Assembly: GCF_014268935.2 (NCBI RefSeq) | Contig: NZ_JABWRJ020000001.1 | Span: 1,364,001-1,428,000, forward strand | DNA: 64,000 bases | Origin: Pseudomonas peradeniyensis | GTDB taxonomy: Bacteria > Pseudomonadota > Gammaproteobacteria > Pseudomonadales > Pseudomonadaceae | Direction of reading: 5' to 3' | Shown: in pieces, positions 34,341-43,827 of the stretch | Position numbering within the stretch: position 1 is the stretch's first letter | Layout of the letters: each line of letters begins with the position of its first letter | Program-made: the position numbers and the translations under genes | The notes under the pieces: model-generated | Database searches by the model: none | Told to the model about the DNA's origin: nothing | What the model saw: only the letters and a program-made list of their open reading frames with translations

Positions 34341-36647
34341 GTGATCCCTCTTCCCCTGTTCCGCCTGGGCCTTGCCGCCGCCCTGGTTGCCTCCAGCCTG
34401 GCCGTCCAGGCCCGGGAGGTCGCCGACGAGGCTTCTGCGCAGATCCGCCGCACCAGCTTCGGCGTGCCGCATATCCTGGCCAAGGATGAACGCGGCCTGG
34501 GCTACGGCATCGGCTATGCCTACGCCCAGGACAACCTGTGCCTGCTGGCCAACGAGGTGCTGACGGTCAATGGCGAGCGCTCGCGCTATTTCGGTGGCGA
34601 CGCCAAGACGGTCGAGCAGCGCGACAACCTGTCCAGCGACCTGTTCTTCACCTGGCTCAACGAGCCGGCGGCGGTGGACGCCTTCCTGCAGGCGCAGCCG
34701 GTGGCGGTACGCGACCTGCTCGACGGCTATGCCAGCGGCTACAACCGGGCCCTGGGCGAGCGGCGTGCCCAAGGCCTGCCGGCCGAGTGCGGGGCAGGGG
34801 ACTGGGTGCGGCCGATCAGCAGCCGCGACCTGGTCAAGCTGACCCGGCGCCTGCTGGCCGAAGGTGGTGTCGGCCAGTTTGTCGAGGCGGTGGTGGCCGC
34901 GACTCCGCCGAAGCTGGCGGCGCAACGCCCGGCGGTCGATTACGGCGTGGCCCTGGCGCGCCAGGCGCAGTTCGCCGCCGAGCGTGGCAGCAACGCCGTG
35001 GCGGTGGGCAGCGAGCGTTCGGCCAATGGTCGCGGGCTGCTGCTGGCCAACCCGCATTTCCCCTGGATCGGCGGGATGCGCTTCTACCAGATGCAACTGA
35101 CCATCCCCGGGCAGCTGGATGTGATGGGCGCGGCCCTGCCGGGCCTGCCGGTGATCAATATCGGTTTCAACCGCCATCTGGCCTGGACCCATACCGTCGA
35201 CACCTCGAAGCATTTCACCCTCTACCGCCTGCAGCTGGACCCCAAGGACGCGACCCGTTACCTGTATGACGGCCAGTCGCTGCCGCTCGAGCGCAAACAG
35301 CTCAAGGTCATGGTGAAGGGCGAGGACGGCTCGCTGAGCGAGGTGGAGCGCACGATCCATCTGTCGAAGTTCGGCCCGGTGGTGCAGTGGCCAGGGCGGC
35401 TGGACTGGGACAACCAGGCGGCCTACAGCCTGCGCGACGCCAACCTGGACAATACCCGGGTCCTGCAGCAGTGGTACCGGATCAACCGTGCCGACAGCCT
35501 GGAGGCGCTGAAGGCCTCGGTGGGGCAGTTGCAGGGCATTCCCTGGGTCAACACCCTGGCGGTGGATGCCGCCGGCCAGGCCCTGTACCTGAATCAGTCG
35601 GTGGTGCCCTATGTCGACCAGGCGCTGCTGGCGCAGTGCAGCAATCCGGCGGCCTCCGGCCCGCTGGTGGTGCTCGATGGCTCGCGCAGCGCCTGCCAGT
35701 GGAAGGTCGATGCGCAGGCGGCCCAGCCGGGGATCTTCCCGGCGAACCTGCTGCCGAGCCTGGAACGACGCGACTATGTGCAGCATGCCAACGATTCGGC
35801 GTGGATGGCCAACCCGGCCCAGCCGCTGACCGGCTTCTCGCCGCTGGTCAGCCGTGCCGACCAGCCCCTGGGCATGCGCAGCCGCTTTGCCCTGCAGCGC
35901 CTGCAGGGCAAGGACAAGCTGGGTGTCGCCGAGCTGCAGCGCATGGTGTTCGATGACGAGGTGTACCAGGCCAGCCTGCTGTTGCCGGACCTGCTGCAAT
36001 GGTGCAAGGGCGTGGAGGCGGATATCGAGCCAGTGTGTGCCAGCTTGCGGGACTGGAACGGCAAGGCCGACCTGGACAGCAGTGTCGGCCTGGTTCATTT
36101 CATCAATATCGCCGGCGCGTTGGCCGAACACCCGCAAAGCTGGCGCGTGCCGTTCGATCCGGCCGACCCGCAGCACACCCCGCGTGGCCTGGCGGTGGAG
36201 CAGGCCGCGGTAGGCAAGCTGCTGCGCGAGGCGGCGCTGGCGTCGCTGGAGCAGGTGGGCAAGGCGGGCATCGCCGCCGACCAACGTTGGGGGCAGATCC
36301 AGCAGGCCGCCGACGGCACGCCGGTGCCCGGTGGTCCGCAGGCCCTGGGGGTCTACAACGCGATGGTCAGCGTGCCGGTGGGGCCGGGCAAGCGCCTGGT
36401 GGTCAGTGGCTCGAGCTATCTGCAGGTGGTCAGCTTCACCGAGCAAGGGCCACAGGCTCAGGGATTGCTGGCGTTCTCGCTGTCGAGCGAAAAGGCGTCG
36501 GCACATGCCGCCGACCAGACGCGGGCCTTCGCGGCCAAGCAACTGGCGCCGATCCCGTTTACCGAGGCGCAGATCAAGGCTGACCCGCAGTATCGGCAGT
36601 ATGTGATCAGCGAGCGGGACAAGGGGCGCGTGGTCAGCGCCCAGTGA
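34341..36647 (+). CDS. pvdQ: PvdQ: periplasmic Ntn-hydrolase acylase (pyoverdine maturation, AHL acylase)
   Basis: A 768-residue Ntn-hydrolase of the penicillin amidase family. A signal peptide (LGLAAALVASSLAVQA) is followed by the alpha chain, a spacer, and the beta chain beginning with the nucleophile Ser in ERGSNAVAVGSERSANG. In pyoverdine synthesis PvdQ removes the fatty acyl tail from ferribactin in the periplasm; it also cleaves long-chain acyl-homoserine lactones. I start at GTG 34341: AGGAG lies 6 bases upstream, the PvdS promoter excludes the ATG at 34314, and the nucleophile then falls at residue 217, the number used for P. aeruginosa PvdQ. Divergent from the Fur-like gene. Confidence 0.94.
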   Translation: MIPLPLFRLGLAAALVASSLAVQAREVADEASAQIRRTSFGVPHILAKDERGLGYGIGYAYAQDNLCLLANEVLTVNGERSRYFGGDAKTVEQRDNLSSDLFFTWLNEPAAVDAFLQAQPVAVRDLLDGYASGYNRALGERRAQGLPAECGAGDWVRPISSRDLVKLTRRLLAEGGVGQFVEAVVAATPPKLAAQRPAVDYGVALARQAQFAAERGSNAVAVGSERSANGRGLLLANPHFPWIGGMRFYQMQLTIPGQLDVMGAALPGLPVINIGFNRHLAWTHTVDTSKHFTLYRLQLDPKDATRYLYDGQSLPLERKQLKVMVKGEDGSLSEVERTIHLSKFGPVVQWPGRLDWDNQAAYSLRDANLDNTRVLQQWYRINRADSLEALKASVGQLQGIPWVNTLAVDAAGQALYLNQSVVPYVDQALLAQCSNPAASGPLVVLDGSRSACQWKVDAQAAQPGIFPANLLPSLERRDYVQHANDSAWMANPAQPLTGFSPLVSRADQPLGMRSRFALQRLQGKDKLGVAELQRMVFDDEVYQASLLLPDLLQWCKGVEADIEPVCASLRDWNGKADLDSSVGLVHFINIAGALAEHPQSWRVPFDPADPQHTPRGLAVEQAAVGKLLREAALASLEQVGKAGIAADQRWGQIQQAADGTPVPGGPQALGVYNAMVSVPVGPGKRLVVSGSSYLQVVSFTEQGPQAQGLLAFSLSSEKASAHAADQTRAFAAKQLAPIPFTEAQIKADPQYRQYVISERDKGRVVSAQ

Positions 36648-36697
36648 TCAGGCGTCCTGATGGTTCAAAACGTAACTGCTTTGATTAGATCTGGACT

Positions 36698-36777
36698 GCG
36701 TGGGAGCGGGCTTGCCCCGCGATCACCGGCGAAGCCGGTGCCATACACTGCATCGCGGGGCTAGCCCGTTCCCACGC
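36698..36777. repeat. REP-type palindrome pair
   Basis: Outer arms of 26 bases (36698-36723 and 36752-36777; GCGTGGGAGCGGGCTTGCCC type) with three mismatches enclose a small hairpin CACCGGCGAAGCCGGTG. This is the common extragenic repeat of P. putida-group genomes, here between convergent pvdQ and lpxH; it may also end transcription. Confidence 0.85.
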
Positions 36778-36862
36778 TGGTGATCCTTGCAACTACGCTT
36801 CCTGCGCGATAGCGCAGCTCGAAGGGCTGGGAGTTTTTTAAGGGCTGCGCATGGGCGGTCGT

Positions 36863-37585
36863 TCAGGAAAACTCGAACGGCGCCAGCTGGAAGCCCTGTT
36901 CGTCCACCTGCAACGCCCAGCCCCGCCGGTCCCAGTCCCCCAGCACGATACGCCGCGCCGGCTGGCCGTCGACCACCAGCTTGTGCAACGCCGGCCGGTG
37001 GGTGTGGCCATGGACCAGGGTGCGCACGCCGTGGGCGGCCATCACCTTGGGCACTTCCTCGGGGGTGACGTCGACGATCTCGGTGCTCTTCATGCGCACC
37101 TGCGTACTGCTTTCGCTGCGCAGCTTGCGCGCCAGCTTGTGCCGCGTGGCCAGCGGCAGGTGCCGCAGGATCCACAAGGTCAGCGGGTTGCGCAGGTAAC
37201 GGCGCAGCTTCATGTAGGCCACATCGCGGGTGCACAGGGTGTCGCCGTGCATCAGCAGCACCGCCTCGCCACCGAGCTCGACCACGCTGGGGTCGGCCAG
37301 CAGGGTGCAGCCGGCGGCGTCGCAGAACGCCTGGCCGATGAGGAAATCGCGGTTGCCGTGCATCAGGTAGATCGCCGTGCCGCTGTCGCTCAGCCGGCGC
37401 AGGGCCTGGCAGATCGACTGCTGGAACGGCGTCATCGCATCGTCGCCAATCCAGGCCTCGAAGAAGTCGCCGAGGATGTACAGCGCCTTGGCGTGGCGGG
37501 CGCGGCCGTCGAGCAGATCAAGAAACGCCCGGGTAATATCCGGGCGTTCTTCTTGCAGGTGCAGATCGGAGATCAGCAGTATCAC
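36863..37585 (-). CDS. lpxH: UDP-2,3-diacylglucosamine diphosphatase
   Basis: A 240-residue calcineurin-like phosphoesterase of lipid A synthesis that cleaves UDP-2,3-diacylglucosamine to lipid X and UMP at the inner membrane face. Metal motifs: [49 protein letters not shown] and [12 protein letters not shown]. The length is normal. The start is a GTG (37585) that overlaps the ppiB stop (GTGA), so it is coupled to ppiB; this order is usual in pseudomonads. Confidence 0.95.
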   Translation of the reverse strand: MILLISDLHLQEERPDITRAFLDLLDGRARHAKALYILGDFFEAWIGDDAMTPFQQSICQALRRLSDSGTAIYLMHGNRDFLIGQAFCDAAGCTLLADPSVVELGGEAVLLMHGDTLCTRDVAYMKLRRYLRNPLTLWILRHLPLATRHKLARKLRSESSTQVRMKSTEIVDVTPEEVPKVMAAHGVRTLVHGHTHRPALHKLVVDGQPARRIVLGDWDRRGWALQVDEQGFQLAPFEFS

Positions 37586-38085
37586 TCAATGATCTCGGCT
37601 TTCTCGATGATCACGTCTTCTTTCGGCACGTCCTGGTGGCCAGACTTGGAACCGGTGGCGACCTTTTCGATGGCGTCGACAACCTCGGTGCCTTCGGTCA
37701 CTTTACCGAACACGGCGTAGCCCCAGCCCTGGACGTTCTTGCCGCTGTGGTTGAGGAAGTCGTTGTTCGAGGCGTTGATGAAGAACTGCGCCGACGCCGA
37801 GTGCGGCTCCATGGTACGGGCCATGGCGATGGTGTACTTGTCGTTCTTCAGGCCGTTGTCGGCTTCGTTCTGGATGCTGGCACGCTTGTCACGTTTTTCG
37901 TTCATGCCTGGCTCGAAACCGCCGCCCTGGATCATGAAGCCCTTGATCACACGGTGGAACACGACGTTGCTGTAGTGCCCGGCCTTCACATATTCGAGGA
38001 AGTTGGCCACGGTGATCGGGGCTTTTTCGTCATTCAGTTCAATGACGATATCGCCGTGGTTGGTGCTCAGTTTGACTTTGGACAT
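37582..38085 (-). CDS. ppiB: peptidyl-prolyl cis-trans isomerase B (cyclophilin)
   Basis: A 167-residue cytoplasmic cyclophilin catalysing prolyl isomerisation. It contains the conserved [39 protein letters not shown] and [14 protein letters not shown] segments with the active-site Arg, Phe and Gln residues. There is no signal peptide. The start is ATG 38085 (family length); the longer frame to 38190 adds unrelated sequence. It is divergent from glnS with about 250 bases between, and its stop overlaps lpxH. Confidence 0.96.
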   Translation of the reverse strand: MSKVKLSTNHGDIVIELNDEKAPITVANFLEYVKAGHYSNVVFHRVIKGFMIQGGGFEPGMNEKRDKRASIQNEADNGLKNDKYTIAMARTMEPHSASAQFFINASNNDFLNHSGKNVQGWGYAVFGKVTEGTEVVDAIEKVATGSKSGHQDVPKEDVIIEKAEIIE

Positions 38086-38332
38086 GCTGAAATTCGCTCT
38101 TTCAAGGCATTCGGGAAATAGGGTGCGCGGTGCGCTCGGATGACCTGACGCAGGATCAGGCCGCCGCGGCACACTCCACTGGGGCGCCATTGTGCCGGAT
38201 TGTAGACCGCTGCGGCGACAAAACGCGCCACTTTGTCGGTGCTCCGGCTGTCAGCAGCTTGACTGCTTCGGCTATGATAGGCGCTTTGATTCAATCGGCC
38301 TACCCGGCCGGCTACCTGCATTCAAGGACACT

Positions 38333-40036
38333 ATGAGCAAGCCCACTGCCGACAACGCGCCAAACGCCGCTGCCAAAGGCGCACCCGCCGTCCCTGTGAA
38401 CTTCCTGCGGCCGATCGTCCAGGCCGACCTGGACTCGGGCAAGCACCAGAGCATCGTCACCCGTTTCCCGCCGGAGCCCAACGGTTACCTGCACATCGGT
38501 CACGCCAAGTCGATCTGCGTCAACTTCGGCCTGGCCAAGGAATTCGGCGGTGCCTGCCACCTGCGTTTCGACGACACCAACCCGGCCAAGGAAGACCAGG
38601 AGTACATCGACTCCATCCAGCGTGACGTCAAGTGGCTGGGCTTCGAGTGGGCAGGCCCGGTGCGCTATGCCTCGGACTACTTCGAGCAGCTGCACGCCTG
38701 GGCGGTGGAGCTGATCAAGTCGGGCAACGCCTATGTCTGCGACCTGACCCCCGAGCAGGCCAAGGAATACCGCGGCAGCCTGACCGAGGCCGGCAAGAAC
38801 AGCCCGTTCCGCGAGCGCAGCGTCGAGGAGAACCTCGACCTGTTCGCGCGCATGAAGGCCGGCGAGTTCAAGGATGGCGAGCGCGTGTTGCGCGCCAAGA
38901 TCGACATGGCCTCGCCGAACATGAACCTGCGCGACCCGATCCTGTACCGCATCCGCCATGCCCACCACCACCAGACCGGTGACAAGTGGTGCATCTACCC
39001 CAACTACGACTTCACCCACGGTCAGTCGGACGCCATCGAAGGCATCACCCACTCGATCTGCACCCTGGAGTTCGAAAGCCACCGTCCGCTGTACGACTGG
39101 TTCCTCGACAAGCTGCCGGTGCCGGCGCACCCGCGCCAGTACGAGTTCAGCCGCCTGAACCTGAACTACACCATCACCTCCAAGCGCAAGCTCAAGCAGC
39201 TGGTGGACGAAGGTCACGTCGAGGCCTGGGACGATCCGCGCATGTCGACCCTGTCGGGCTACCGTCGCCGCGGCTACACCCCGGCCTCGATCCGCAATTT
39301 CTGCGAGATGATCGGCACCAACCGTTCCGACGGCGTGGTCGACATGGCGATGCTCGAGTTCAGCATCCGCGACGACCTCGATCGCACCGCGCCACGCGCC
39401 ATGTGCGTGCTGCGCCCGCTGAAGGTGGTGATCACCAACTACCCCGAGGGCCAGGTCGAGCAGCTCGAACTGCCGCGCCATCCGAAGGAAGACATGGGCG
39501 TGCGCGTGCTGCCGTTCGCCCGCGAGCTGTACATCGACCGCGACGACTTCATGGAAGAGCCGCCCAAGGGCTACAAGCGCCTGGAGCCGGCCGGTGAAGT
39601 GCGTCTGCGCGGCAGCTACGTGATCCGCGCCGACGAGGCGATCAAGGACGCTGACGGCAACATCGTCGAACTGCGCTGCTCGTACGACCCGGACACCCTG
39701 GGCAAGAACCCCGAAGGCCGCAAGGTCAAGGGCGTGATCCACTGGGTGCCGGCGCAAGGCAGCGTCGAGTGCGAAGTGCGTCTGTACGACCGCTTGTTCC
39801 GCTCCGCCAACCCGGAGAAGACCGAAGACGGCGGCAGCTTCCTCGACAACATCAACCCCGATTCGCTGCAGGTACTCAGCGGTTGTCGCGCGGAACCTTC
39901 CCTGGGCCAGGCCCAGCCAGAAGACCGCTTCCAGTTCGAGCGCGAAGGCTACTTCTGCGCCGACCTGAAAGACTCCCAGCCGGGTCGCCCGGTATTCAAC
40001 CGGACCGTGACCCTGCGCGATTCGTGGGGCAGCTGA
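38333..40036 (+). CDS. glnS: glutaminyl-tRNA synthetase
   Basis: A 567-residue class I synthetase charging tRNA-Gln. The HIGH-type motif is [19 protein letters not shown] (about residues 44-62) and the KMSKS-type motif is [14 protein letters not shown]. The C-terminal anticodon-binding barrels follow, with [20 protein letters not shown]. The ATG at 38333 is preceded by AAGGACACT and gives the usual length; the frame reaching 38192 lacks similarity. cysS follows after 9 bases, so both are co-transcribed. Confidence 0.97.
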   Translation: MSKPTADNAPNAAAKGAPAVPVNFLRPIVQADLDSGKHQSIVTRFPPEPNGYLHIGHAKSICVNFGLAKEFGGACHLRFDDTNPAKEDQEYIDSIQRDVKWLGFEWAGPVRYASDYFEQLHAWAVELIKSGNAYVCDLTPEQAKEYRGSLTEAGKNSPFRERSVEENLDLFARMKAGEFKDGERVLRAKIDMASPNMNLRDPILYRIRHAHHHQTGDKWCIYPNYDFTHGQSDAIEGITHSICTLEFESHRPLYDWFLDKLPVPAHPRQYEFSRLNLNYTITSKRKLKQLVDEGHVEAWDDPRMSTLSGYRRRGYTPASIRNFCEMIGTNRSDGVVDMAMLEFSIRDDLDRTAPRAMCVLRPLKVVITNYPEGQVEQLELPRHPKEDMGVRVLPFARELYIDRDDFMEEPPKGYKRLEPAGEVRLRGSYVIRADEAIKDADGNIVELRCSYDPDTLGKNPEGRKVKGVIHWVPAQGSVECEVRLYDRLFRSANPEKTEDGGSFLDNINPDSLQVLSGCRAEPSLGQAQPEDRFQFEREGYFCADLKDSQPGRPVFNRTVTLRDSWGS

Positions 40037-40045
40037 GGAACCTTC

Positions 40046-41428
40046 GTGCTTACCATCTACAACACGCTGAGCAAGACCAAGGAAGTTTTCAAGCCGCTGG
40101 ACGGCAACAAGGTGCGCATGTACGTGTGCGGCATGACCGTGTACGACTACTGCCACCTGGGCCACGGCCGCAGCATGGTGGCCTTCGACCTGGTCACCCG
40201 CTGGCTGCGCAAGAGCGGCTATGAGCTGACCTATGTGCGCAACATCACCGACATCGACGACAAGATCATCAACCGGGCCAACGAGAACGGCGAGTCGTTC
40301 GACGCGCTGACCGCCCGCATGATCGACGCGATGCACGAGGACGAGCGCCGCCTGAGCATCCTGCCGCCGGACCTGGAACCGCGTGCCACCGACCATATCC
40401 CCGGCATGCACGCGATGATCCAGACCCTGATCGACAAGGGCTATGCCTACGCGCCGGGCAACGGCGACGTGTACTACCGGGTCGGCAAGTTCGTCGGCTA
40501 CGGCAAGCTGTCGCGCAAGAAGATCGAAGACCTGCGCATCGGCGCCCGCATCGAGGTCGACGAGGCCAAGCAGGACCCGCTGGACTTCGTCCTGTGGAAG
40601 GGCGTCAAGCCGGGCGAGCCTTACTGGGATTCGCCGTGGGGCCCGGGTCGTCCGGGCTGGCACATCGAGTGCTCGGTGATGTCCACCTGCTGCCTGGGCG
40701 AGAGTTTCGACATCCACGGTGGCGGCAGCGACCTGGAGTTCCCGCACCACGAGAACGAGATCGCCCAGAGCGAGGCGGCCACCGGCAAGCAGTACGCCAA
40801 CGCCTGGATGCACTGCGGCATGATCCGCATCAATGGCGAGAAGATGTCCAAGTCGTTGAACAACTTCTTCACCATCCGCGACGTGCTCGACAAGTACCAC
40901 CCGGAAGTGGTGCGTTACCTGCTGGTGGCCAGCCACTACCGCAGCGCGATCAACTACTCCGAGGACAGCCTGCGCGATGCCAAGGGCGCGCTCGAGCGCT
41001 TCTACCACGCGCTGCGCGGCTTGCCGCGGGTCGCGGCCAAGGGGGGCGAGGCATTCGTCGAGCGTTTCACCGTGGCGATGAACGACGACTTCGGCACGCC
41101 GGAAGCCTGCGCCGTGCTGTTCGACCTGGTGCGCGAGATCAACCGCCTGCGCGACAGCGACCCCGAGGCCGCCGCCGGCCTGGCGGGTCGCCTGCGCGAG
41201 CTGGGGGATGTGCTGGGTGTGCTGCAGCTGGAGGCCGATGACTTCCTGCGCGCCGGCGCCGAGGGCAAGGTCGATGCCGCCGAAGTGGAGGCGCTGATCC
41301 AGGCGCGTCTGCAGGCGCGCACCGACAAGAACTGGGCCGAGTCCGACCGCATCCGCGACCAGCTGACCGCCATGGGCGTGGTGCTGGAAGACAGCAAGGG
41401 CACCACCACCTGGCGCCTGGCTGACTGA
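40046..41428 (+). CDS. cysS: cysteinyl-tRNA synthetase
   Basis: A 460-residue class I synthetase. The N-terminal [21 protein letters not shown] segment (shown in part) holds the zinc Cys and the HLGH form of the HIGH motif; [24 protein letters not shown] and [12 protein letters not shown] complete the signature set. It starts with GTG 40046, preceded by GAGGAACC. It forms an operon with glnS and ends 14 bases before a perfect 40-bp palindrome. Confidence 0.97.
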   Translation: MLTIYNTLSKTKEVFKPLDGNKVRMYVCGMTVYDYCHLGHGRSMVAFDLVTRWLRKSGYELTYVRNITDIDDKIINRANENGESFDALTARMIDAMHEDERRLSILPPDLEPRATDHIPGMHAMIQTLIDKGYAYAPGNGDVYYRVGKFVGYGKLSRKKIEDLRIGARIEVDEAKQDPLDFVLWKGVKPGEPYWDSPWGPGRPGWHIECSVMSTCCLGESFDIHGGGSDLEFPHHENEIAQSEAATGKQYANAWMHCGMIRINGEKMSKSLNNFFTIRDVLDKYHPEVVRYLLVASHYRSAINYSEDSLRDAKGALERFYHALRGLPRVAAKGGEAFVERFTVAMNDDFGTPEACAVLFDLVREINRLRDSDPEAAAGLAGRLRELGDVLGVLQLEADDFLRAGAEGKVDAAEVEALIQARLQARTDKNWAESDRIRDQLTAMGVVLEDSKGTTTWRLAD

Positions 41429-41442
41429 TCCGCTCAAGCCCT

Positions 41443-41526
41443 ATCGCGGGGCAAGTCGCATCGGCGCACCGCCGCTCCCACGATAGCGTGGGAGCGGCGG
41501 TGCGCCGATGCGACTTGCCCCGCGAT
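41443..41526. repeat. perfect 40-bp inverted repeat (REP-derived) between convergent genes
   Basis: Bases 41443-41482 are the exact reverse complement of 41487-41526, with only ATAG between them, giving an 84-bp cruciform-capable palindrome. Its outer part carries the same GCGGGGCAAG core as the other REP copies in this window. It lies between cysS and the histidine kinase stop (5 bases away), so it probably serves as a two-way terminator. Confidence 0.9.
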
Positions 41527-41530
41527 GCTT

Positions 41531-42910
41531 TTAAACGACGGAACAGTGCAGCACTAATTTGGCGCCACCCAGTTCGCTGGACCCCACCTCAAGCCCAAAG
41601 CCATGCAGGTCGACGATCGCCGCGACGATCGACAACCCCAGCCCGAACCCCGGGTGGCGATGGCCTTCCTCGCTGCGGTAGAAGCGCTTCAACACCGCCT
41701 CACGCTCATCCGCCGGAATACCCGGCCCGCTGTCCTCGACGGCGATATGCACGCCTTGATCGTCTTCGCTGGCGACCATGCGCACCTGGCCGCCTTGCGG
41801 GGTGAACTTGATCGCATTGCCTACCAGGTTGGCCAGGGCTTCGAACAGCAATTCCCGATCGCCATGCAGGGCCGCCAGTTGCGCGGGCTGCTCCAGCTGC
41901 AGACGGATGCCGCCATCCTCGGCCAGTGGCAGGTAGAAGTCGTGCAGCTCCACCAGCAAGGCCTGCGGGTCGAGCTGGACGAAGCCGGCGCGGCGTTGGC
42001 GGTCTTCCAGTTCGCTGATGCGCAGCAGGCCACGGAAGCGCGCCATCAGCGTGTCGGTCTCGCCGATCGCCTGGTCCAGTGCTTCGCCTTCGGCAGAGTC
42101 GGCGCCGCTTTGCTGGCGAATGCGATAGAGCTGTGCGCGCAGGCGGGTGAGGGGCGTGCGCAGGTCGTGGGCGATGTTGTCACAGACCCCCTTGACCTCA
42201 TGCATCAGCCTTTCGATGCGGTCGAGCATCGCGTTGACGATGGCGGCCAGCATGTCCAGTTCATCACGGCGCACCGACACCGGCAGGCGGTGGGTCAGGT
42301 CACCGGCGACGATAAGTTCGGCCTGGGCCTGGATCGCCCGGATGCGTTTGAGCGGTCGGCGGCGCAGCAGGTACCAGCCGGCGAAGCCTGGAATCAGGGT
42401 CAGGGAAATGCCCCAAAGCAGCGCGTCGAGAATGATCCGGGTGACCACGAACAGCGAGCCGTTGTCGCGCACCAGCACCAGCCAGCGACCGTCCTGGACC
42501 TTGATCGCCACCGCGTCGCAGCTGTCGCGGGGCAGGTGCGGATCGTCGGCGTCCAGGCAGCGCTTGAGTTCATGGACCTTGCCGTCCAGGCCCAGCTCCG
42601 GCGGGATGCTGCGGATGCGCCCGCCAATCGGGTTGAGCTGGGGGGCGAACAGGCCGTAGGCGTCGAAGCTGCGCTCCTCGAAGGCCTGGCTTGCGATCAG
42701 CGCGTCGTCCAGCTGCTTGCCGCTCATATGGGCGAACAGGTGCTGGCGTTGCAGCATGGAATGACGGGTGAGTTTGTTCAGGTAGCTGGTGACCTCGAAG
42801 TACAGCACCCCCATGAGGATGCTGCTCCAGGCCACGAACAGGAAGCTGTACAGCGCCAGCAGGCGGCTGGTGGAGGAACTCCAGCCCTTAGACGGGTTCG
42901 GCAATGGCAT
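41531..42910 (-). CDS. sensor histidine kinase of an OmpR-type two-component system
   Basis: A 459-residue inner-membrane kinase. One transmembrane helix lies near residues 18-40 and a second near 160-180, enclosing a periplasmic sensor of about 115 residues. A HAMP domain (RRRPLKRIRAIQAQAELI) is followed by the H-box DNIAHDLRTPLTRLRAQL, N-box ALANLVGNAIKFTPQGG and G-boxes EDSGPGIPADE and GFGLGLSIVAAIVDLHG. The signal is unknown. Its start lies inside the end of the regulator gene (23-base overlap), so the pair is translationally linked. Confidence 0.9.
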   Translation of the reverse strand: MPLPNPSKGWSSSTSRLLALYSFLFVAWSSILMGVLYFEVTSYLNKLTRHSMLQRQHLFAHMSGKQLDDALIASQAFEERSFDAYGLFAPQLNPIGGRIRSIPPELGLDGKVHELKRCLDADDPHLPRDSCDAVAIKVQDGRWLVLVRDNGSLFVVTRIILDALLWGISLTLIPGFAGWYLLRRRPLKRIRAIQAQAELIVAGDLTHRLPVSVRRDELDMLAAIVNAMLDRIERLMHEVKGVCDNIAHDLRTPLTRLRAQLYRIRQQSGADSAEGEALDQAIGETDTLMARFRGLLRISELEDRQRRAGFVQLDPQALLVELHDFYLPLAEDGGIRLQLEQPAQLAALHGDRELLFEALANLVGNAIKFTPQGGQVRMVASEDDQGVHIAVEDSGPGIPADEREAVLKRFYRSEEGHRHPGFGLGLSIVAAIVDLHGFGLEVGSSELGGAKLVLHCSVV

Positions 42911-43568
42911 AGCCGGAGCCCCGCACGGTACGGATCAGCGGGTTCTGCCCGGGCGAGTCGATCTTCTTGCGCAGACGGCCGATGTGCACGTCGATCAGGT
43001 TGGTGCCCGGGTCGAAGTGGTAGCCCCAGACTTCCTCGAAGATCATCATCCGGGTGATCACCTGGCCGGAGTGGCGCATCAGGTACTCGAGCAGCTTGTA
43101 CTCGGTGGGCAGCAGGTTCAGCGCCTGTTCGCCGCGGCGCGCCTCGTGGCTGATCAGGTCCAGCTCGAGGTCGGCGACCTGCAGGCGGGTCTGGGTCATC
43201 GGCACGCTGTTGCGGCGCAGCAGCACCTCGACCCGGGCGGCCATCTCGTCGGAGGCGAACGGCTTGGTCAGGTAGTCGTCGCCGCCGGCGCGCAGGCCGC
43301 GCACGCGCTCGTCGACGTCCGACAGGGCGCTGATCATCAGGATCGGCGTGGTGATCTTCAGGTTGCGCAGGGTGGTGACGATGGTCAGGCCATCGACCTC
43401 GGGCAGCATGCGGTCGAGGGTGATCAGGTCATAGCCGCCGGCGATGGCCTTGGCCAGGCCTTCACGGCCATTGTCGGCCCAGTCGACTTCCAGACCGTGG
43501 CTGGACAGTTCGGCGACGATTTCCTGGGCGGTGACGGCGTCGTCTTCGATGGTCAGTACGCGAGGCAT
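42888..43568 (-). CDS. OmpR-family response regulator
   Basis: A 226-residue regulator. The receiver domain begins RVLTIEDDAVTAQEI; the phosphorylated Asp is in DLITLDRMLPEVDGL (about residue 51), with ILMISALSDVDERV and the Lys in DDYLTKPFAS. The C-terminal winged helix includes LLPTEYKLLEYLMRHSGQV and VDVHIGRLRKKID-type segments, ending in IRTVRGSGYAIAEP. The start is ATG 43568; the frame reaching 43871 runs through a REP element and is not real. Targets are unknown. Located behind cysS, an arrangement I associate with P. putida-group genomes. Confidence 0.92.
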   Translation of the reverse strand: MPRVLTIEDDAVTAQEIVAELSSHGLEVDWADNGREGLAKAIAGGYDLITLDRMLPEVDGLTIVTTLRNLKITTPILMISALSDVDERVRGLRAGGDDYLTKPFASDEMAARVEVLLRRNSVPMTQTRLQVADLELDLISHEARRGEQALNLLPTEYKLLEYLMRHSGQVITRMMIFEEVWGYHFDPGTNLIDVHIGRLRKKIDSPGQNPLIRTVRGSGYAIAEPV

Positions 43569-43664
43569 GCTGGTTCCTGGGCGGCGAGTGGAGACCTGAT
43601 TGTGCCAAAGAATAGACAACCGGCGATTTAAGAAAAATTCATCTGGCAGCCCGGGAGACGCATT

Positions 43665-43759
43665 CCCCTGTAGGAGCGGGCTTGTCCCGCGAACACCGGC
43701 GAAGCCGGTGCCATGCAGCGTGGTGCCTGCTTCGCGGGGCAAGCCCGCTCCTACAGGGG
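43665..43759. repeat. REP-type palindrome pair
   Basis: 29-base arms (43665-43693 and 43731-43759, CCCCTGTAGGAGCGGGCTTG type) with one mismatch enclose the small hairpin CACCGGCGAAGCCGGTG also seen at 36724-36740. It lies between ilvE and the regulator gene. Confidence 0.88.
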
Positions 43760-43777
43760 TCGTGGAGTCCAAGAAAA

Positions 43778-43807
43778 ACGGGGCATGCCATCGCTGGCAT
43801 GCCCCGT
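43778..43807 (-). terminator. rho-independent terminator of ilvE
   Basis: On the minus strand a perfect 12-bp stem (ACGGGGCATGCC/GGCATGCCCCGT) with a 6-base loop is followed by TTTTCTT, 20 bases past the ilvE stop. This is the clearest intrinsic terminator in the window. Confidence 0.9.
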
Positions 43808-43827
43808 CTCTACCGCAGGCTGGCGCC

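Noticed and set aside
34191..36542. 783-residue minus-strand open frame opposite pvdQ
   Set aside because: Antisense shadow of a clear Ntn-hydrolase gene; low-complexity His/Gln/Arg-rich translation.
38312..41437. 1041-residue minus-strand open frame across glnS and cysS
   Set aside because: It lies antisense to two unmistakable tRNA synthetases; no domain and shadow-like composition.
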